Made by a program: the position numbers and the translations under genes. Of a stretch of DNA of 58,184 nt, positions 38,381 through 48,436 are shown piece after piece; the first letter of the stretch is position 1, and every line of letters starts with the position of its first letter. The DNA is from Sporosarcina sp. E16_8. GTDB lineage: Bacteria > Bacillota > Bacilli > Bacillales_A > Planococcaceae. The stretch covers positions 1 to 58,184 of the forward strand of contig NZ_JADPRZ010000019.1 of NCBI RefSeq assembly GCF_017347095.1, read 5' to 3'. The notes beneath the pieces are model-generated. The model worked only from the letters and a program-made list of their open reading frames with translations. It made no database searches and was not told the origin of the DNA.

Positions 38381-38677
38381 ATGCAATTTCAAACTGACAG
38401 TCCTACGTACGCAATTCCATCAGGAGACCATGTCGTCACTATGCGCAACAGAAAACGGATGGATCTCACATCGGTAAAATCAATTGATCGCTTCGATCAG
38501 GAAGAATTTCTCGTTCGAACATCGCAAGGATTATTGCAAATCCGGGGAGAGGAACTGCGCATTGTTCATCTCGATGTCGATAAAGGACTTCTAACGCTAG
38601 AAGGAACGGTCGGCACTATTCAATATGATGAAGAAGAGTCAGGTTCAAAAGGTTTCCTCCATAAATTGTTTGGATGA
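38381..38677 (+). CDS. yabP: Sporulation protein YabP
   Basis: A 98-residue YabP/YqfC family protein, a sigma-E-dependent mother-cell protein needed for normal spores in B. subtilis. HVVTMRNRKRMDLTSVKSIDRFDQEEFLV is the family core, with a short beta-rich fold. The stop overlaps yabQ by 4 nt (ATGA). A CATAAGAT box ~40 nt upstream could be a sigma-E -10, but the -35 is poor. Confidence 0.9.
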   Translation: MQFQTDSPTYAIPSGDHVVTMRNRKRMDLTSVKSIDRFDQEEFLVRTSQGLLQIRGEELRIVHLDVDKGLLTLEGTVGTIQYDEEESGSKGFLHKLFG

Positions 38678-39141
38678 GTCTATCCGTTCAATTTCTTAGC
38701 CTGCTTGCTATGATTGGGACGGGCATTGTTGCTGGGGCATTCATGGATATGATTGGAACAAGTACCGCGCACGCCGGGAAGAAATCGATTATTCGAAAGC
38801 GTGCGGTTTGGCTTGAAGTCATTGGATGGGTACTCGTCGGGTGTTGGACGTTTTACATCCTTTATCTCGTCAGGGATGGGGCGTGGCGGATATATGATCC
38901 GGTTGCACAGATTAGTGGAATGTTGCTATACGTAACATTTTTTTATAAGCCGTTCCGGTTTTTCGGGAGGATCTTGTTTGTGTTGTTAATAAGGCCGCTC
39001 TTGTTCCTCGTGCGTCTAATAGTGTCGATTATCAGTCTAGTCATTCGTTTTATTGTGAAAGTCTTTGCAGTCCTCTTTACACCATTTGTTAAAATATACC
39101 GTATCATTTCCAGAAAACTCTTTAAAAGAAGAGTGAAATGA
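38674..39141 (+). CDS. yabQ: Spore cortex biosynthesis protein YabQ
   Basis: A 155-residue YabQ family membrane protein with about four hydrophobic segments: LSLLAMIGTGIVAGAFMDM, LEVIGWVLVGCWTFYILYL, LLYVTFFYKPFRFFGRILFV and the LLFLVRLIVSIISLVIRFIV stretch. It ends in a basic tail. In B. subtilis it localises to the forespore membrane and is needed for cortex formation. The start overlaps yabP, so the two are coupled. Confidence 0.9.
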   Translation: MSLSVQFLSLLAMIGTGIVAGAFMDMIGTSTAHAGKKSIIRKRAVWLEVIGWVLVGCWTFYILYLVRDGAWRIYDPVAQISGMLLYVTFFYKPFRFFGRILFVLLIRPLLFLVRLIVSIISLVIRFIVKVFAVLFTPFVKIYRIISRKLFKRRVK

Positions 39142-39195
39142 TATATAATTTATGGACTAACAAATTGTAGTATGTGAAGAGGGGAAGTGCAGGAC

Positions 39196-39615
39196 GTGGA
39201 ACAGAAGCAGCAGAGGAAATCGTCCGATAGGGTCGCATCGATTCAAACTGAATATGTCCGCTCACTTCAAAAGAAAGAGACTAGGAAGAATGCGCGGAAA
39301 GTCCGTTTATATCGTAGACTGGCTGTGTTTGCTATTGTTGCAGCTGTTACTCTAGGTGGTCTGACGAATATGTTCATCAACCAGAAACAGACGTTGGCAG
39401 CGAAAGAGCTGCAAAAAGTCGAGGTGCTGGCCCAGCTTGAAGGGGTACAGGAAGAACAAGAAATGCTGAAAAGACAACTTGTGAAATTGAATGATGATGA
39501 CTATATCGCAAAGCTTGCACGCAAGGAATACTTCCTGTCTGAAAAGAGCGAAATAATTTTTTCAATACCCGAAAATAAGAAAAAAACAGATGAACAAGAC
39601 AAAGGAAAAGAGTAG
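39196..39615 (+). CDS. divIC: Cell division protein DivIC (FtsB-like)
   Basis: A bitopic divisome protein of ~139 residues that pairs with FtsL and DivIB. A basic cytoplasmic head is followed by one membrane span (LAVFAIVAAVTLGGLTNMFI) and an external leucine-zipper-like coiled coil (KELQKVEVLAQLEGVQEEQEMLKRQL). The YIAKLARKEYFLSEKSEIIF segment is characteristic. Two GTG starts are possible: 39196 is 11 nt from GAGGGG, 39187 only 2 nt, so I prefer 39196. Confidence 0.92.
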   Translation: MEQKQQRKSSDRVASIQTEYVRSLQKKETRKNARKVRLYRRLAVFAIVAAVTLGGLTNMFINQKQTLAAKELQKVEVLAQLEGVQEEQEMLKRQLVKLNDDDYIAKLARKEYFLSEKSEIIFSIPENKKKTDEQDKGKE

Positions 39616-39637
39616 TCTTATTGACACTCTTTTTTTA
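39606..39637 (+). terminator. Terminator after divIC
   Basis: AAAGAGTaGTC pairs with GACACTCTTT, then T-rich. The same bases include the -35 of the yabR promoter. Confidence 0.75.
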
Positions 39638-39648
39638 TTGGCTATAAT
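39621..39648 (+). promoter_or_regulatory. Sigma-A promoter of yabR, overlapping the divIC terminator
   Basis: TTGACA (39621-39626), 16-nt spacer, TATAAT (39643-39648). The -35 lies in the 3' half of the divIC terminator stem. The ~90-nt leader that follows has a small hairpin CCTGCAA/TTGCAGG (39661-39675) and a G+C-rich stretch. Confidence 0.8.
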
Positions 39649-39744
39649 GGAAGTAAGGATCCTGCAATTTGCAGGGCTCATTAATACGGTTGCAAGGCTC
39701 CCAGCGCGGGGCCCGCTTAAATTTTAAGGAGGAGCATTTTTTTT

Positions 39745-40173
39745 ATGTCAATTGAAGTAGGCAGCAAGCTAGAGGGTAAAGTAACAGGAATCACAAACTT
39801 CGGGGCGTTTGTTGAGCTACCGAATGGCTCAACAGGCCTGGTCCATATTAGTGAAGTGGCGGACAATTATGTCAAGGACATCAACGATCATTTTAAAGTC
39901 GGTGACATGGTTGAAGTGAAAGTGATGAACGTCGGTGCAGATGGTAAAATTGGGTTATCGATTAGAAAAGCGAAACCTGAATCTGAACAGCGTCCAGAAC
40001 GTCCTCAGCGCCCGCAACGTCCGCGTCAAGGTGGTGGCCGTCCTGCTATGGATCGCCCAGAGAACTTTGAACAAAAGATGGCAAAGTTCATGAAAGATAG
40101 CGAAGAGCGTCTCTCTACTTTGAAAAGAGCGACAGAATCGAAACGCGGTGGCCGTGGCGCAAGCAGAGGGTAA
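39745..40173 (+). CDS. yabR: S1 RNA-binding domain protein YabR
   Basis: A 142-residue protein with one S1 domain at residues ~5-73 (GSKLEGKVTGITNFGAFVEL ... VGADGKIGLSIRKAK) and a basic, Pro/Arg/Gly-rich tail. It belongs to the group of general stress/CvfD-like S1 proteins that bind ribosomes or RNA. RBS AAGGAGGAG. It has its own promoter and terminator, separate from divIC. Confidence 0.93.
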   Translation: MSIEVGSKLEGKVTGITNFGAFVELPNGSTGLVHISEVADNYVKDINDHFKVGDMVEVKVMNVGADGKIGLSIRKAKPESEQRPERPQRPQRPRQGGGRPAMDRPENFEQKMAKFMKDSEERLSTLKRATESKRGGRGASRG

Positions 40174-40221
40174 CTTGCTAGCTGTTTCAATTCATGAAAA
40201 AGTGTACGAATAGTATAAAGA

Positions 40222-40264
40222 AAAACAGCGAACTAAGGGAAATGATCCTTGTTCGCTGTTTTTT
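40222..40264 (+). terminator. Terminator after yabR
   Basis: AAAACAGCGAAC pairs with GTTCGCTGTTTT, followed by T-run. Confidence 0.9.
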
Positions 40265-40370
40265 GGTTCTGTTTGTGCGGATAATTGACATGGCAAATAA
40301 CGAAACTATCACGGGAAATTGCATAAACCGCCACACCTCACCAAACAATTGTGTGTTTTTTCATTTCAGA

Positions 40371-40420
40371 AAAAAAGCAGTCCCTACATCGTGAATTCAC
40401 GATGTAGGGACTGCTTTTTT
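40371..40420. terminator. Bidirectional terminator, 50-bp perfect palindrome
   Basis: Bases 40371-40395 are the exact reverse complement of 40396-40420. The arms begin A6 and end T6, and the centre is GAATTC with no unpaired loop. It lies between yabR (+) and tRNA-Met (-). It is placed to end the tRNA transcript and is a back-up for yabR. Confidence 0.9.
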
Positions 40421-40467
40421 AAAAAATAGTGTCTAGTTCCTGGACGGATGTTTCTTCATTTCATTAA

Positions 40468-40541
40468 TGGCGGCAGAGGGGTTCGAACCCCCGACCTCAC
40501 GGGTATGAACCGTACGCTCTAGCCAGCTGAGCTACGCCGCC
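40468..40541 (-). tRNA. tRNA-Met (CAT), elongator type
   Basis: The minus strand folds into a complete cloverleaf. The acceptor is GGCGGCG/TGCCGCC with discriminator A, the D arm GCTCAGCTGGCTAGAGC, and the T arm GGGGGTTCGAACCCC-type. The anticodon CAT is at 40507-40505. The anticodon stem TACGG/CCGTG lacks the three G-C pairs of initiators, and the sequence closely resembles the remembered B. subtilis elongator Met tRNA at this locus. The 3' CCA is not encoded. B. subtilis also has a tRNA-Glu here; I see none. Confidence 0.95.
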
Positions 40542-40593
40542 TTCGTATATTCTAGTAAGCACCTGTTTCCGCTTGATCAGAACAACAATACTT

Positions 40594-40622
40594 ATAATAC
40601 AAGTGAATCAATGCAGTGTCAA
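40594..40622 (-). promoter_or_regulatory. Sigma-A promoter of tRNA-Met
   Basis: On the minus strand, TTGACA (40622-40617), 17-nt spacer, TATTAT (40599-40594). The start would be ~45 nt before the mature 5' end. Confidence 0.85.
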
Positions 40623-40754
40623 CCCGTCATAGGAAAAAAGAAAAACAGTTCGGAATGAGTCGAAACATTTTGTTTTCTTGTTGTCATGAACAGACAATTT
40701 CTTTCCATTTGCCTATGTATACTCAAGGCATAGCAGACATAGGGGGAATGAGAA

Positions 40755-43172
40755 ATGAAACTAATTGAACATTTAGCACGTCCAGTGGGCCATCCGATTG
40801 GTATGTATGTCGAGATGATTGGAAAACGGAAAATGCATTTTTTAGTTGCGACTCTATTCTTGTTTGGATCTTTTTTCTTGTCGCAAGCCGTCCTGTTCGA
40901 TGCGGCGGTTCCTTTTTTCTTGCCTGTTTGGGCGCTCGCACGGGCCCGCTTCAGAAAGCATCTCATATGGGTGTTCATTGGTGGAATGTTCGGGAGTGCA
41001 TTCCTTGGTCTGGGACAAGCCGTTATCCATCTATTGATGCTTGCCTTGTTTAACGCGGTTATTAAATATCCGCTAATGCGAAAATCAGTACCGCTAACAG
41101 TGGCGGGATGTATTATCGTTGTTCAAGTGTTGTGGCAGTTCATTATGCATGTCGGGCAACCACCAGTAAATGTTCAATTATATATCGGTTTTGAAGCGGT
41201 TCTTGCATTGTTCATGACTTTTTTCCTCTTTGTCGCATTTCCTGCCGCAGACAGAATCTTCTTTGGTAAATGGACGCCTGAACGTCTTGGGGCAGCTTGC
41301 CTTGTCGGGGCGCTGGCTACAACTGGCATGAACGGACTTATGTTAGGTCCTGTTTCGGTTTCAGGTACACTCATTCATCTGACAATTTTGCTTGCAGCAC
41401 TTGTGGGAGGACTTCCATTTTCAACAACAATCGCAATGATCATCGCTGCTATTGTGGGGATAGCAGAATTGTCCTTCACGGGAATGATGGCGGTGTATGG
41501 TATGACAGGTTTCTTTGCGGGCACACTCCGCCGTTTTGGAAAAATCGGTATTGTGTTAGGTGGGGCCTCTGTATCGGTATTTTTCCTTATGTATGATTTG
41601 ACCTTGCCCCTTGATACTTCACACTTTATAACAATTGCTACTGCAACAATTATTTTTTTACTAATCCCTTCGAAAAGACTAGAGCCGATTAAGCGCATTT
41701 TTTATCCGGAGAATACAGAGACTACTGAAAAACAACAAAAGTGGTTAGCGGAACGGCTCGACGAACAACTAGCTGATTTCCAGAAGTTCTCTGAATTTAT
41801 GTCGACACTTGTTGGCGACCGATTTTCACCCCACGATAATCCAGATGTATTGCCACAGCAGGTTATACCAAAGATTTGCCAGTCTTGTTTCCGTTATTCC
41901 AAGTGTTGGGAAGGTGCAGATAATGATATGGGTGGGCTTCTTAGTGAATGGGAAGTGACCTATTCTATGACGAAGAAAGCTAAGCGTCACCGTGTTGAGG
42001 AAAAAATTAAATATAAGTGCATCCGATTCAATGGATTGGTAACGGAACTTGAGGAACAAGCTGCCAGTCGTTTATTGACAGGACAACTTCAGCATGGTCG
42101 AAAAATGCTTGCCCTCCAGTTGCGTGATATGAGCACCCACCTGGATAAAATCATGAATGAAGTAAAAGAGGATTTGACTGTATATAAGCCTGCCGAGGAA
42201 GAGTTGGCGAAACGGCTTCAAGAAAAAGATATTGAGTACTTCCAGATTGATGTTTTACCAGGGGGTAGGGGAGCACGTCGCATCATCTGTTGTATTCCCG
42301 AGAAAAGATCAGACTTTGAAACAGATACAACAGTTGCCGAAAGGTTTATTCTGCCGATTCTTGAAGAAATGTACGATGAGCCGTTCCGGGTCGCCAAGTC
42401 TGCCGTCTTACAAGACCCATTTCCGCATATCCAACTAACGTTTGGTTCGGCGGTTCGTTTTACCCTTGACTATGGTATTGCTGCAACAGCAGGAGGCGAA
42501 ACATTCCACGCAGGTGATGCATATGAAGTGTTCCCAATTCACGAAGGGCTGACGGCAGTTTTGTTGTCGGATGGAATGGGCCAGGATCTAAATGCATATC
42601 GTGAGAGTCGAAAGGTAATTCGTTTGATGCGAGAATGTTTGGACCGGAAAATGGATCCCGAAACAGCTATGCATACCTTGCATTATATGATGTCTTTAAA
42701 CGGGCTGGATGATATGTACGCCACGCTCGACCTGGCCCTCGTTGACTTGCAAGACGGTCGGATTTGGTCTTGGAAGGCTGGATCGATGAGCACGTATATT
42801 AAACGCGGCGACGATTTTTTAAGACTGGATAGCAAATCGGTCCCCGTCGGATTTCTTCCATCCTTTTCTGTGGAGGCAAAAAATGAAGAGTTAAAGTCAG
42901 GAGATATTATACTTATGTTAACGGACGGTATCTTTAATGGTGATGTTCCGCTTGAGAAACAAGAGCAATCGTTATACAGCACACTTGAAAAGTACGGAGG
43001 GTTCGAATGTGACAAAATTGCGGATCGTATTATGCATGAAATGGAGCGGAAGTTTGGTGTAATTGGAGACGATCGAACTGTGTTAGTTATGAAAATCGAC
43101 CATGTTCTGCCCAAGTGGTCAAGTTTCACACCTCATTCACAAACTATTTCCCGGGAAAGGGTCGTCGGATGA
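40755..43172 (+). CDS. spoIIE: Stage II sporulation protein E, PP2C-type phosphatase
   Basis: An 805-residue protein with about ten membrane spans in the first ~320 residues, a central FtsZ-interacting region, and a C-terminal PP2C domain. The PP2C metal motifs LLSDGMGQD (about residue 600) and LMLTDGIFNGD (near 720) are intact. It dephosphorylates SpoIIAA to activate sigma-F and takes part in polar septation. The upstream region has TATACT as a likely -10 and AGTCGAAA (40658-40665) as a possible 0A box. RBS AGGGGGAA. Confidence 0.95.
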   Translation: MKLIEHLARPVGHPIGMYVEMIGKRKMHFLVATLFLFGSFFLSQAVLFDAAVPFFLPVWALARARFRKHLIWVFIGGMFGSAFLGLGQAVIHLLMLALFNAVIKYPLMRKSVPLTVAGCIIVVQVLWQFIMHVGQPPVNVQLYIGFEAVLALFMTFFLFVAFPAADRIFFGKWTPERLGAACLVGALATTGMNGLMLGPVSVSGTLIHLTILLAALVGGLPFSTTIAMIIAAIVGIAELSFTGMMAVYGMTGFFAGTLRRFGKIGIVLGGASVSVFFLMYDLTLPLDTSHFITIATATIIFLLIPSKRLEPIKRIFYPENTETTEKQQKWLAERLDEQLADFQKFSEFMSTLVGDRFSPHDNPDVLPQQVIPKICQSCFRYSKCWEGADNDMGGLLSEWEVTYSMTKKAKRHRVEEKIKYKCIRFNGLVTELEEQAASRLLTGQLQHGRKMLALQLRDMSTHLDKIMNEVKEDLTVYKPAEEELAKRLQEKDIEYFQIDVLPGGRGARRIICCIPEKRSDFETDTTVAERFILPILEEMYDEPFRVAKSAVLQDPFPHIQLTFGSAVRFTLDYGIAATAGGETFHAGDAYEVFPIHEGLTAVLLSDGMGQDLNAYRESRKVIRLMRECLDRKMDPETAMHTLHYMMSLNGLDDMYATLDLALVDLQDGRIWSWKAGSMSTYIKRGDDFLRLDSKSVPVGFLPSFSVEAKNEELKSGDIILMLTDGIFNGDVPLEKQEQSLYSTLEKYGGFECDKIADRIMHEMERKFGVIGDDRTVLVMKIDHVLPKWSSFTPHSQTISRERVVG

Positions 43173-43267
43173 ATATGTAAGTGAGTGAGTGAGTGAGTCC
43201 CCTCCTTTAGATATTCTATGGTAAAATTTGAGTAAGCGTAGATTAGAAAAGGGGAAGGAGCGGAGCA

Positions 43268-44671
43268 ATGGATAAATTTAAACAGACGATATTCCGTTTC
43301 ATCAAGGAATGGTCACTCATCGCTCCGGGGGACCGTATTTTAATCGCCTGTTCGGGTGGAGTAGATTCAGTGGCGCTTTTACATTTCATGGCTTCAAATC
43401 AAGACGAAATGGAGATCGAAGTTGCCGCAATTCACGTAGATCATAAATTACGCGGAAAAGAGTCCGCGGCAGATGGCGTATTTGTGGCAAGGCTGTGTGA
43501 AGTGTATGGAATTCCGTTTTTCGGCGGAAGTGTCCCGGTTCCGGCTATTATCGAGAAAGACGGCGGCAATGTTCAAGCCGTCTGTAGGGATGGGCGATAT
43601 GCATATTTCAAGGAAATCATGACAAAGCATGGTTATAGCGTTTTAGCAACGGCACATCATGCAGAAGATCAGTTGGAGACGGTCTTGATGCAAGTAACGA
43701 AAGGCAGTCAGCCACTGGGGATGTCGGTGAAGCGTGAAGTTGAAGGTGGATTCCTCATTCGACCTTTCCTTCCGGCTATGAAAGCGGACCTCTATTCATA
43801 TGTTGGGAAGCGCGAATTACAATTTCGTGAAGATCCAAGTAATGAAAGTGATGCCTATTTGCGTAATCGTTATCGTCACAAAATTATTCCGTTTATTCTT
43901 GATGAAAATCCAGGTGCCGCTGAAAATGCAGTAAGAATGTCAGGTTATCTACAGCAAGATGAAGAATTGCTTGAAATGCTGGCTCAGGAACGTTTTGATG
44001 AAATTACTAAGTTCACAGAAGCGGGCCTGCCTGTCGTCGACGGAAATGCTTTTTCTTTCATGCACCAAACTTTACAAAGGCGGATAATTACACTACTATT
44101 GAGGTATCTTTACAATGGGGAAAATATGCCCGTAAAATATAATTCCGCGCTAATAAGTCAACTGTTACACCATCTATCTTCGCAAAATGGGAATGTATCT
44201 ATTCACCTTCCACGCGGTTACCGATTCATTCGGGAATATGACGTGCTAACGTTCGCTCGTGATAAACCAATTGAAGAAGTGGAGTTGCAAAAAGTGTTGC
44301 TGAAAGGCGTTTGGACCAGTTGGGGAAATGATTTTCAGCTTTATTGGAATGAAGTGAGTAATATCGATACAGAATTACTCATGGATACAGATGACATCAT
44401 GTATTTTGACTTGCCTCAATCTGCGCTTCCCCTGTCTATCAGGAGAAGAGAGGATGGGGATCGAATCTTGTTACAAGGGATGACACATCCAAAACGTCTA
44501 TCCAGGTTATTTATCGATGAAAAGGTTGGCATGACAGAACGCGACCGATTGCCGGTAATCATTACAGCGCATGGTGAAGTTTGTGCGATTCCAGGAGTAC
44601 GGTACGGTGTGGCATTTTCACGGAACGAGACAGATCAGAATAAGTACATAGTTAGTACAAGAAAGTTATAA
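43268..44671 (+). CDS. tilS: tRNA(Ile)-lysidine synthase
   Basis: A 467-residue PP-loop ATPase that converts C34 of the CAU-anticodon tRNA-Ile to lysidine so that it reads AUA. The PP-loop SGGVDS is at residues 29-34 and is followed by the TilS central domain and the C-terminal TilS_C domain. The start is behind GGGGAAGGAG. hpt follows 29 nt later, as in B. subtilis. yabS and yabT, which separate spoIIE from tilS in B. subtilis, are absent. Confidence 0.95.
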   Translation: MDKFKQTIFRFIKEWSLIAPGDRILIACSGGVDSVALLHFMASNQDEMEIEVAAIHVDHKLRGKESAADGVFVARLCEVYGIPFFGGSVPVPAIIEKDGGNVQAVCRDGRYAYFKEIMTKHGYSVLATAHHAEDQLETVLMQVTKGSQPLGMSVKREVEGGFLIRPFLPAMKADLYSYVGKRELQFREDPSNESDAYLRNRYRHKIIPFILDENPGAAENAVRMSGYLQQDEELLEMLAQERFDEITKFTEAGLPVVDGNAFSFMHQTLQRRIITLLLRYLYNGENMPVKYNSALISQLLHHLSSQNGNVSIHLPRGYRFIREYDVLTFARDKPIEEVELQKVLLKGVWTSWGNDFQLYWNEVSNIDTELLMDTDDIMYFDLPQSALPLSIRRREDGDRILLQGMTHPKRLSRLFIDEKVGMTERDRLPVIITAHGEVCAIPGVRYGVAFSRNETDQNKYIVSTRKL

Positions 44672-44700
44672 TTGAACTGCATGAAAGAGGAGGAATTTCG

Positions 44701-45243
44701 ATGTTGGGGAAAGATATCGAAGAAGTACTTATTACAGAAGAACAGATTCAGGAAAAAATCCGTGAACTTGGTGCGGTATTGACAGAAGAGTACCAAGACA
44801 AGTACGTACTTGCGATTGGTGTGCTTAAAGGTGGATTGCCTTTCATGAGTGATCTCATTAAGCGTATCGATGCTTACATCGAACTCGATTTCATGGATGT
44901 TTCAAGTTACGGAAATGCAACGGTTTCATCAGGAGAAGTAAAAATCGTCAAAGACTTGAACACAAGTGTCGAAGGGCGCGACGTGCTTATCATCGAAGAC
45001 ATTATTGATAGCGGGAAGACATTAAGTTATCTCGTTGAACTGATGAAATACCGAAAAGCAAATTCTATTAAAATCGTCACTCTCCTTGATAAGCCAACTG
45101 GCCGGAAAGTAGACTTAAAAGCGGATTACGTTGGTTTCGACGTACCGGATGCGTTTGTTGTCGGCTACGGACTTGATTATATGGAGAAATACAGAAACTT
45201 ACCTTATATTGGTGTGTTGAAAAAGGAAATTTATTCTTTCTAA
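44701..45243 (+). CDS. hpt: Hypoxanthine phosphoribosyltransferase
   Basis: A 180-residue type I phosphoribosyltransferase that salvages hypoxanthine and guanine. The PRPP loop [14 protein letters not shown] is near residue 95-108, and LKGGLPFM is the substrate loop. RBS GAGGAGG. In B. subtilis HprT also interacts with TilS and FtsH expression, and the three genes keep that order here. Confidence 0.96.
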   Translation: MLGKDIEEVLITEEQIQEKIRELGAVLTEEYQDKYVLAIGVLKGGLPFMSDLIKRIDAYIELDFMDVSSYGNATVSSGEVKIVKDLNTSVEGRDVLIIEDIIDSGKTLSYLVELMKYRKANSIKIVTLLDKPTGRKVDLKADYVGFDVPDAFVVGYGLDYMEKYRNLPYIGVLKKEIYSF

Positions 45244-45320
45244 AAAAATGTAGGAAAATCTTTTAAAGGATCGTGGAATTCTACCTTAATGATAAGAGGG
45301 GATTAGCTATTGAACTTAAT

Positions 45321-45435
45321 AAGTCGCCTAGGCTTCAGCGCTTAGTGACTTGAGTCATAAGTTAGTTCGTCTGTGCGGCTACGCCAACCTTTCTTATGCC
45401 TGTCGGCTCTGAACGGGCGCATGCGCTTTTCCGTC
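45321..45435 (+). repeat. Dispersed structured repeat R1, copy E
   Basis: Fills the 274-nt hpt-ftsH gap. It has CTTCAGCGCTTAG at the 5' end and GCGCATGCGCTTTTC at the 3' end, and the B-type core GTCATAAG...CTTATGCC with GGCTACGCC inside. The end stem GCGCTT/GGGCGC is kept with wobble pairs. Confidence 0.7.
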
Positions 45436-45517
45436 AAGGCATTTCCTTTGTAGGATGAAACAGACCTATGATAAGATTTACACTAGTTTTCTGTCTAATG
45501 AAATGAGGAGGCTTGGG

Positions 45518-47548
45518 ATGAATCGAATACTTCGATACTTTCTATTATACGGACTGATATTTCTTGCAATCATGGGGATATTCAGTTCACTAAACAATAC
45601 AGACCCGAAACAGAAAAAGATTCGGTACGATGAATTTATTACTGCGTTGGAAGATGGAAAAGTAACATCAGTAAGTTTACAGCCAGTTCAGCTTGTCCTT
45701 GAAGTGAAGGGGAAAATGAAAGGTTACAAAGATGGTGAAGAATTCGTTACGAATATAATGAACGATACGGCAACGCAGGAAGATATCCGTTCACTTGCTT
45801 CGCAAACTAAAACAGACATCACAATATTACCAACTCCTGTTGCGAGCGCGTGGGTATCATTCTTTACGGGTCTTCTACCGTTCATCATCATCTTCATCTT
45901 GTTCTTCTTCCTGTTAAATCAGGCGCAAGGCGGAGGAGGCGGCGGTGGTCGTGTTATGAACTTCGGTAAGAGTAAGGCGAAGCTTCATACGGATGATCGC
46001 AAAAAGGTGCGCTTCACAGATGTGGCAGGCGCAGACGAAGAGAAAGCGGAACTTGTGGAAGTTGTTGACTTCCTAAAAGATTCACGTAAATTCGTTGAAG
46101 TCGGTGCACGTATTCCTAGAGGGATCCTGTTAGTTGGACCTCCTGGTACAGGTAAAACATTGTTGGCGCGTGCGGTTGCAGGTGAAGCGGGTGTTCCGTT
46201 CTTCTCAATCTCAGGTTCCGATTTCGTAGAGATGTTCGTTGGGGTCGGGGCATCCCGTGTACGTGACCTTTTCGAAAATGCCAAAAAGAACGCACCATGT
46301 ATTATCTTTATCGATGAAATCGATGCGGTCGGTCGCCAACGTGGCGCAGGTCTAGGTGGCGGACACGATGAACGCGAACAAACATTGAACCAACTCCTTG
46401 TTGAAATGGATGGTTTCGGTGAGAACGAAGGGGTTATCATCATTGCGGCGACAAACCGCCCAGATATTCTTGACCCTGCACTACTTCGTCCTGGACGTTT
46501 TGACCGTCAGATTACAGTTGGTCGTCCGGATGTCAAAGGAAGAGAAGCAGTTCTTCTAGTTCATGCGCGTAATAAGCCGTTTGACGATACTGTCAACTTG
46601 AAGGCACTTGCACAACGTACACCAGGATTCTCTGGCGCAGACCTTGAAAACTTATTGAACGAGTCTGCACTTGTTGCTGCAAGACGTAATAAAACGAAAA
46701 TTGACATGTCGGACATCGACGAAGCAACGGACCGTGTTATTGCGGGACCTGCGAAGACGAGTCGCGTCATTTCGAAAAAAGAACGCGATATTGTAGCGTT
46801 CCATGAAGCGGGTCACGTAGTTGTAGGGCTAATGCTCGATGACGCTGAAATCGTTCATAAAGTAACAATCGTCCCTCGCGGACAGGCGGGCGGTTATGCC
46901 GTCATGCTTCCGAAAGAGGATCGTTACTTCATGACGAAACCTGAACTTCTTGATAAGATCGCTGGACTTCTTGGTGGTCGTGTAGCGGAAGAAATCGTTC
47001 TCGGCGAAGTTTCAACTGGAGCTCACAATGACTTCCAGCGTGCAACTGGTCTGGCTCGTTCGATGGTAACTGAATACGGAATGAGTGATAAGCTCGGACC
47101 GATGCAGTTCGGTCAGGCTCAAGGGCAAGTATTCCTTGGTCGCGACTTTAACTCTGAACAGAACTATTCTGAAGCGATTGCATATGAAATCGACCAAGAA
47201 ATGCAACGTATCATCAAAGAACAATACGCTCGTACAAAAGAAATCCTTTCTGGGAAACGTGAGTTGCTTGATTTGATTGCAATGACGCTCCTTGAAGTCG
47301 AAACACTTGATGCAGAACAAATTAATCATCTAAAAGATCATGGCACGTTGCCTGATCGTCCATATGGTCGTTATGGCTTGGACAATAAAGATGGAGAAGT
47401 TAAGAGTGTGGATATTTCGAAAGAAGGAGATGACACAGTCATTTCTGATGCAACAGGAGCACCTACGGACCCAGCTGTCGGTGATTTACCGAAAGAGTAC
47501 AAAGTGGACCAGGCTCTTAAATCAATTAACGAAGAACGCAAAGACTGA
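45518..47548 (+). CDS. ftsH: ATP-dependent zinc metalloprotease FtsH
   Basis: A 676-residue membrane AAA+ protease. Two spans flank an external domain (residues ~5-27 and ~110-130). The AAA module carries Walker A GPPGTGKT and Walker [13 protein letters not shown], followed by the zinc site HEAGH. A Gly-rich linker (GGGGGGG) follows the second span. It degrades membrane and regulatory proteins, including, in Bacillus, regulators of sporulation. The ATG at 45518 follows GAGGAGG; an upstream in-frame ATG has no such signal. Confidence 0.97.
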   Translation: MNRILRYFLLYGLIFLAIMGIFSSLNNTDPKQKKIRYDEFITALEDGKVTSVSLQPVQLVLEVKGKMKGYKDGEEFVTNIMNDTATQEDIRSLASQTKTDITILPTPVASAWVSFFTGLLPFIIIFILFFFLLNQAQGGGGGGGRVMNFGKSKAKLHTDDRKKVRFTDVAGADEEKAELVEVVDFLKDSRKFVEVGARIPRGILLVGPPGTGKTLLARAVAGEAGVPFFSISGSDFVEMFVGVGASRVRDLFENAKKNAPCIIFIDEIDAVGRQRGAGLGGGHDEREQTLNQLLVEMDGFGENEGVIIIAATNRPDILDPALLRPGRFDRQITVGRPDVKGREAVLLVHARNKPFDDTVNLKALAQRTPGFSGADLENLLNESALVAARRNKTKIDMSDIDEATDRVIAGPAKTSRVISKKERDIVAFHEAGHVVVGLMLDDAEIVHKVTIVPRGQAGGYAVMLPKEDRYFMTKPELLDKIAGLLGGRVAEEIVLGEVSTGAHNDFQRATGLARSMVTEYGMSDKLGPMQFGQAQGQVFLGRDFNSEQNYSEAIAYEIDQEMQRIIKEQYARTKEILSGKRELLDLIAMTLLEVETLDAEQINHLKDHGTLPDRPYGRYGLDNKDGEVKSVDISKEGDDTVISDATGAPTDPAVGDLPKEYKVDQALKSINEERKD

Positions 47549-47560
47549 ACGCCTAATAAG

Positions 47561-47596
47561 AGCTGACTGTTTCTTTTGAAGCAGTCAGCTTTTTTC
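47561..47596 (+). terminator. Terminator after ftsH
   Basis: AGCTGACTG (47561-47569) pairs with CAGTCAGCT (47582-47590), then T6. Confidence 0.88.
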
Positions 47597-47655
47597 TATG
47601 CACTGATATGTGGTATGATGTGTTGGAAAATGACGAAGTTAGTGAGGAAACCATT

Positions 47656-48420
47656 ATGCTATTAGTGATAGATACGGGTAATACGAATATTGTCCTTGGC
47701 GTCTATGAACAGGGGCAACTTAAACATCATTGGCGCATGGAAACTTATAGACATAAGACAGAAGATGAATATGCGATGCAAGTGAAATCTTTATTTTTGC
47801 ATGTTGGGCTCTCTTTTGACGATGTAACGGGCATTATCATTTCATCAGTTGTGCCGCCAGTCATGTTTCCTTTGGAGCAGATGTGCAGGAAGTATTTCAA
47901 TCAAAAACCGCTTATTGTTGGTCCTGGCCTCAAAACAGGATTGAATATCAAGTACGAAAATCCCCGTGAAGTCGGTGCGGATCGGATTGTCAATGCAGTT
48001 GCCGCTGTTCATGAATATGGAAGCCCGCTGATCATCGTTGATTTTGGCACAGCGACAACCTATTGTTATGTGAATGAAAAAGGTGAATACATGGGTGGAG
48101 CAATTGCACCAGGTATAGGGATTTCAATGGAGGCTTTGTTCGACCGGGCATCTAAATTGCCGCGAATCGAACTGACAAAACCAGATCATGTTGTAGGGAA
48201 AAGTACGGTAGCTGCTATGCAAGCCGGGATTGTTTATGGTTATGTTGGGCAAGTTGATGGTATTGTAGCCCGCATGAAAGCGCAAAGTAAGGAAGAACCA
48301 ACTGTCATTGCTACTGGAGGGCTTGCGAGTTTGATCGCAAGTGAAACGACGGTGATTGATGTCGTTGACAACTTCTTGACGCTAAAAGGGCTTCATCTAA
48401 TTTATGAACGAAACATGTAA
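47656..48420 (+). CDS. coaX: Type III pantothenate kinase
   Basis: This 254-residue ASKHA-fold kinase carries out the first step of coenzyme A synthesis. [17 protein letters not shown] is the phosphate-1 motif, [11 protein letters not shown] the pantothenate pocket, and DFGTATT the phosphate-2 motif. I begin at the ATG 9 nt after GTGAGG; a 16-codon extension lacks an RBS. It is followed by hslO. Confidence 0.95.
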   Translation: MLLVIDTGNTNIVLGVYEQGQLKHHWRMETYRHKTEDEYAMQVKSLFLHVGLSFDDVTGIIISSVVPPVMFPLEQMCRKYFNQKPLIVGPGLKTGLNIKYENPREVGADRIVNAVAAVHEYGSPLIIVDFGTATTYCYVNEKGEYMGGAIAPGIGISMEALFDRASKLPRIELTKPDHVVGKSTVAAMQAGIVYGYVGQVDGIVARMKAQSKEEPTVIATGGLASLIASETTVIDVVDNFLTLKGLHLIYERNM

Positions 48421-48436
48421 AAGGAGCAGATAATAA

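Noticed and set aside
40194..40394. 66-codon frame after yabR
   Set aside because: It crosses the yabR terminator and ends inside the 50-bp palindrome; no RBS.
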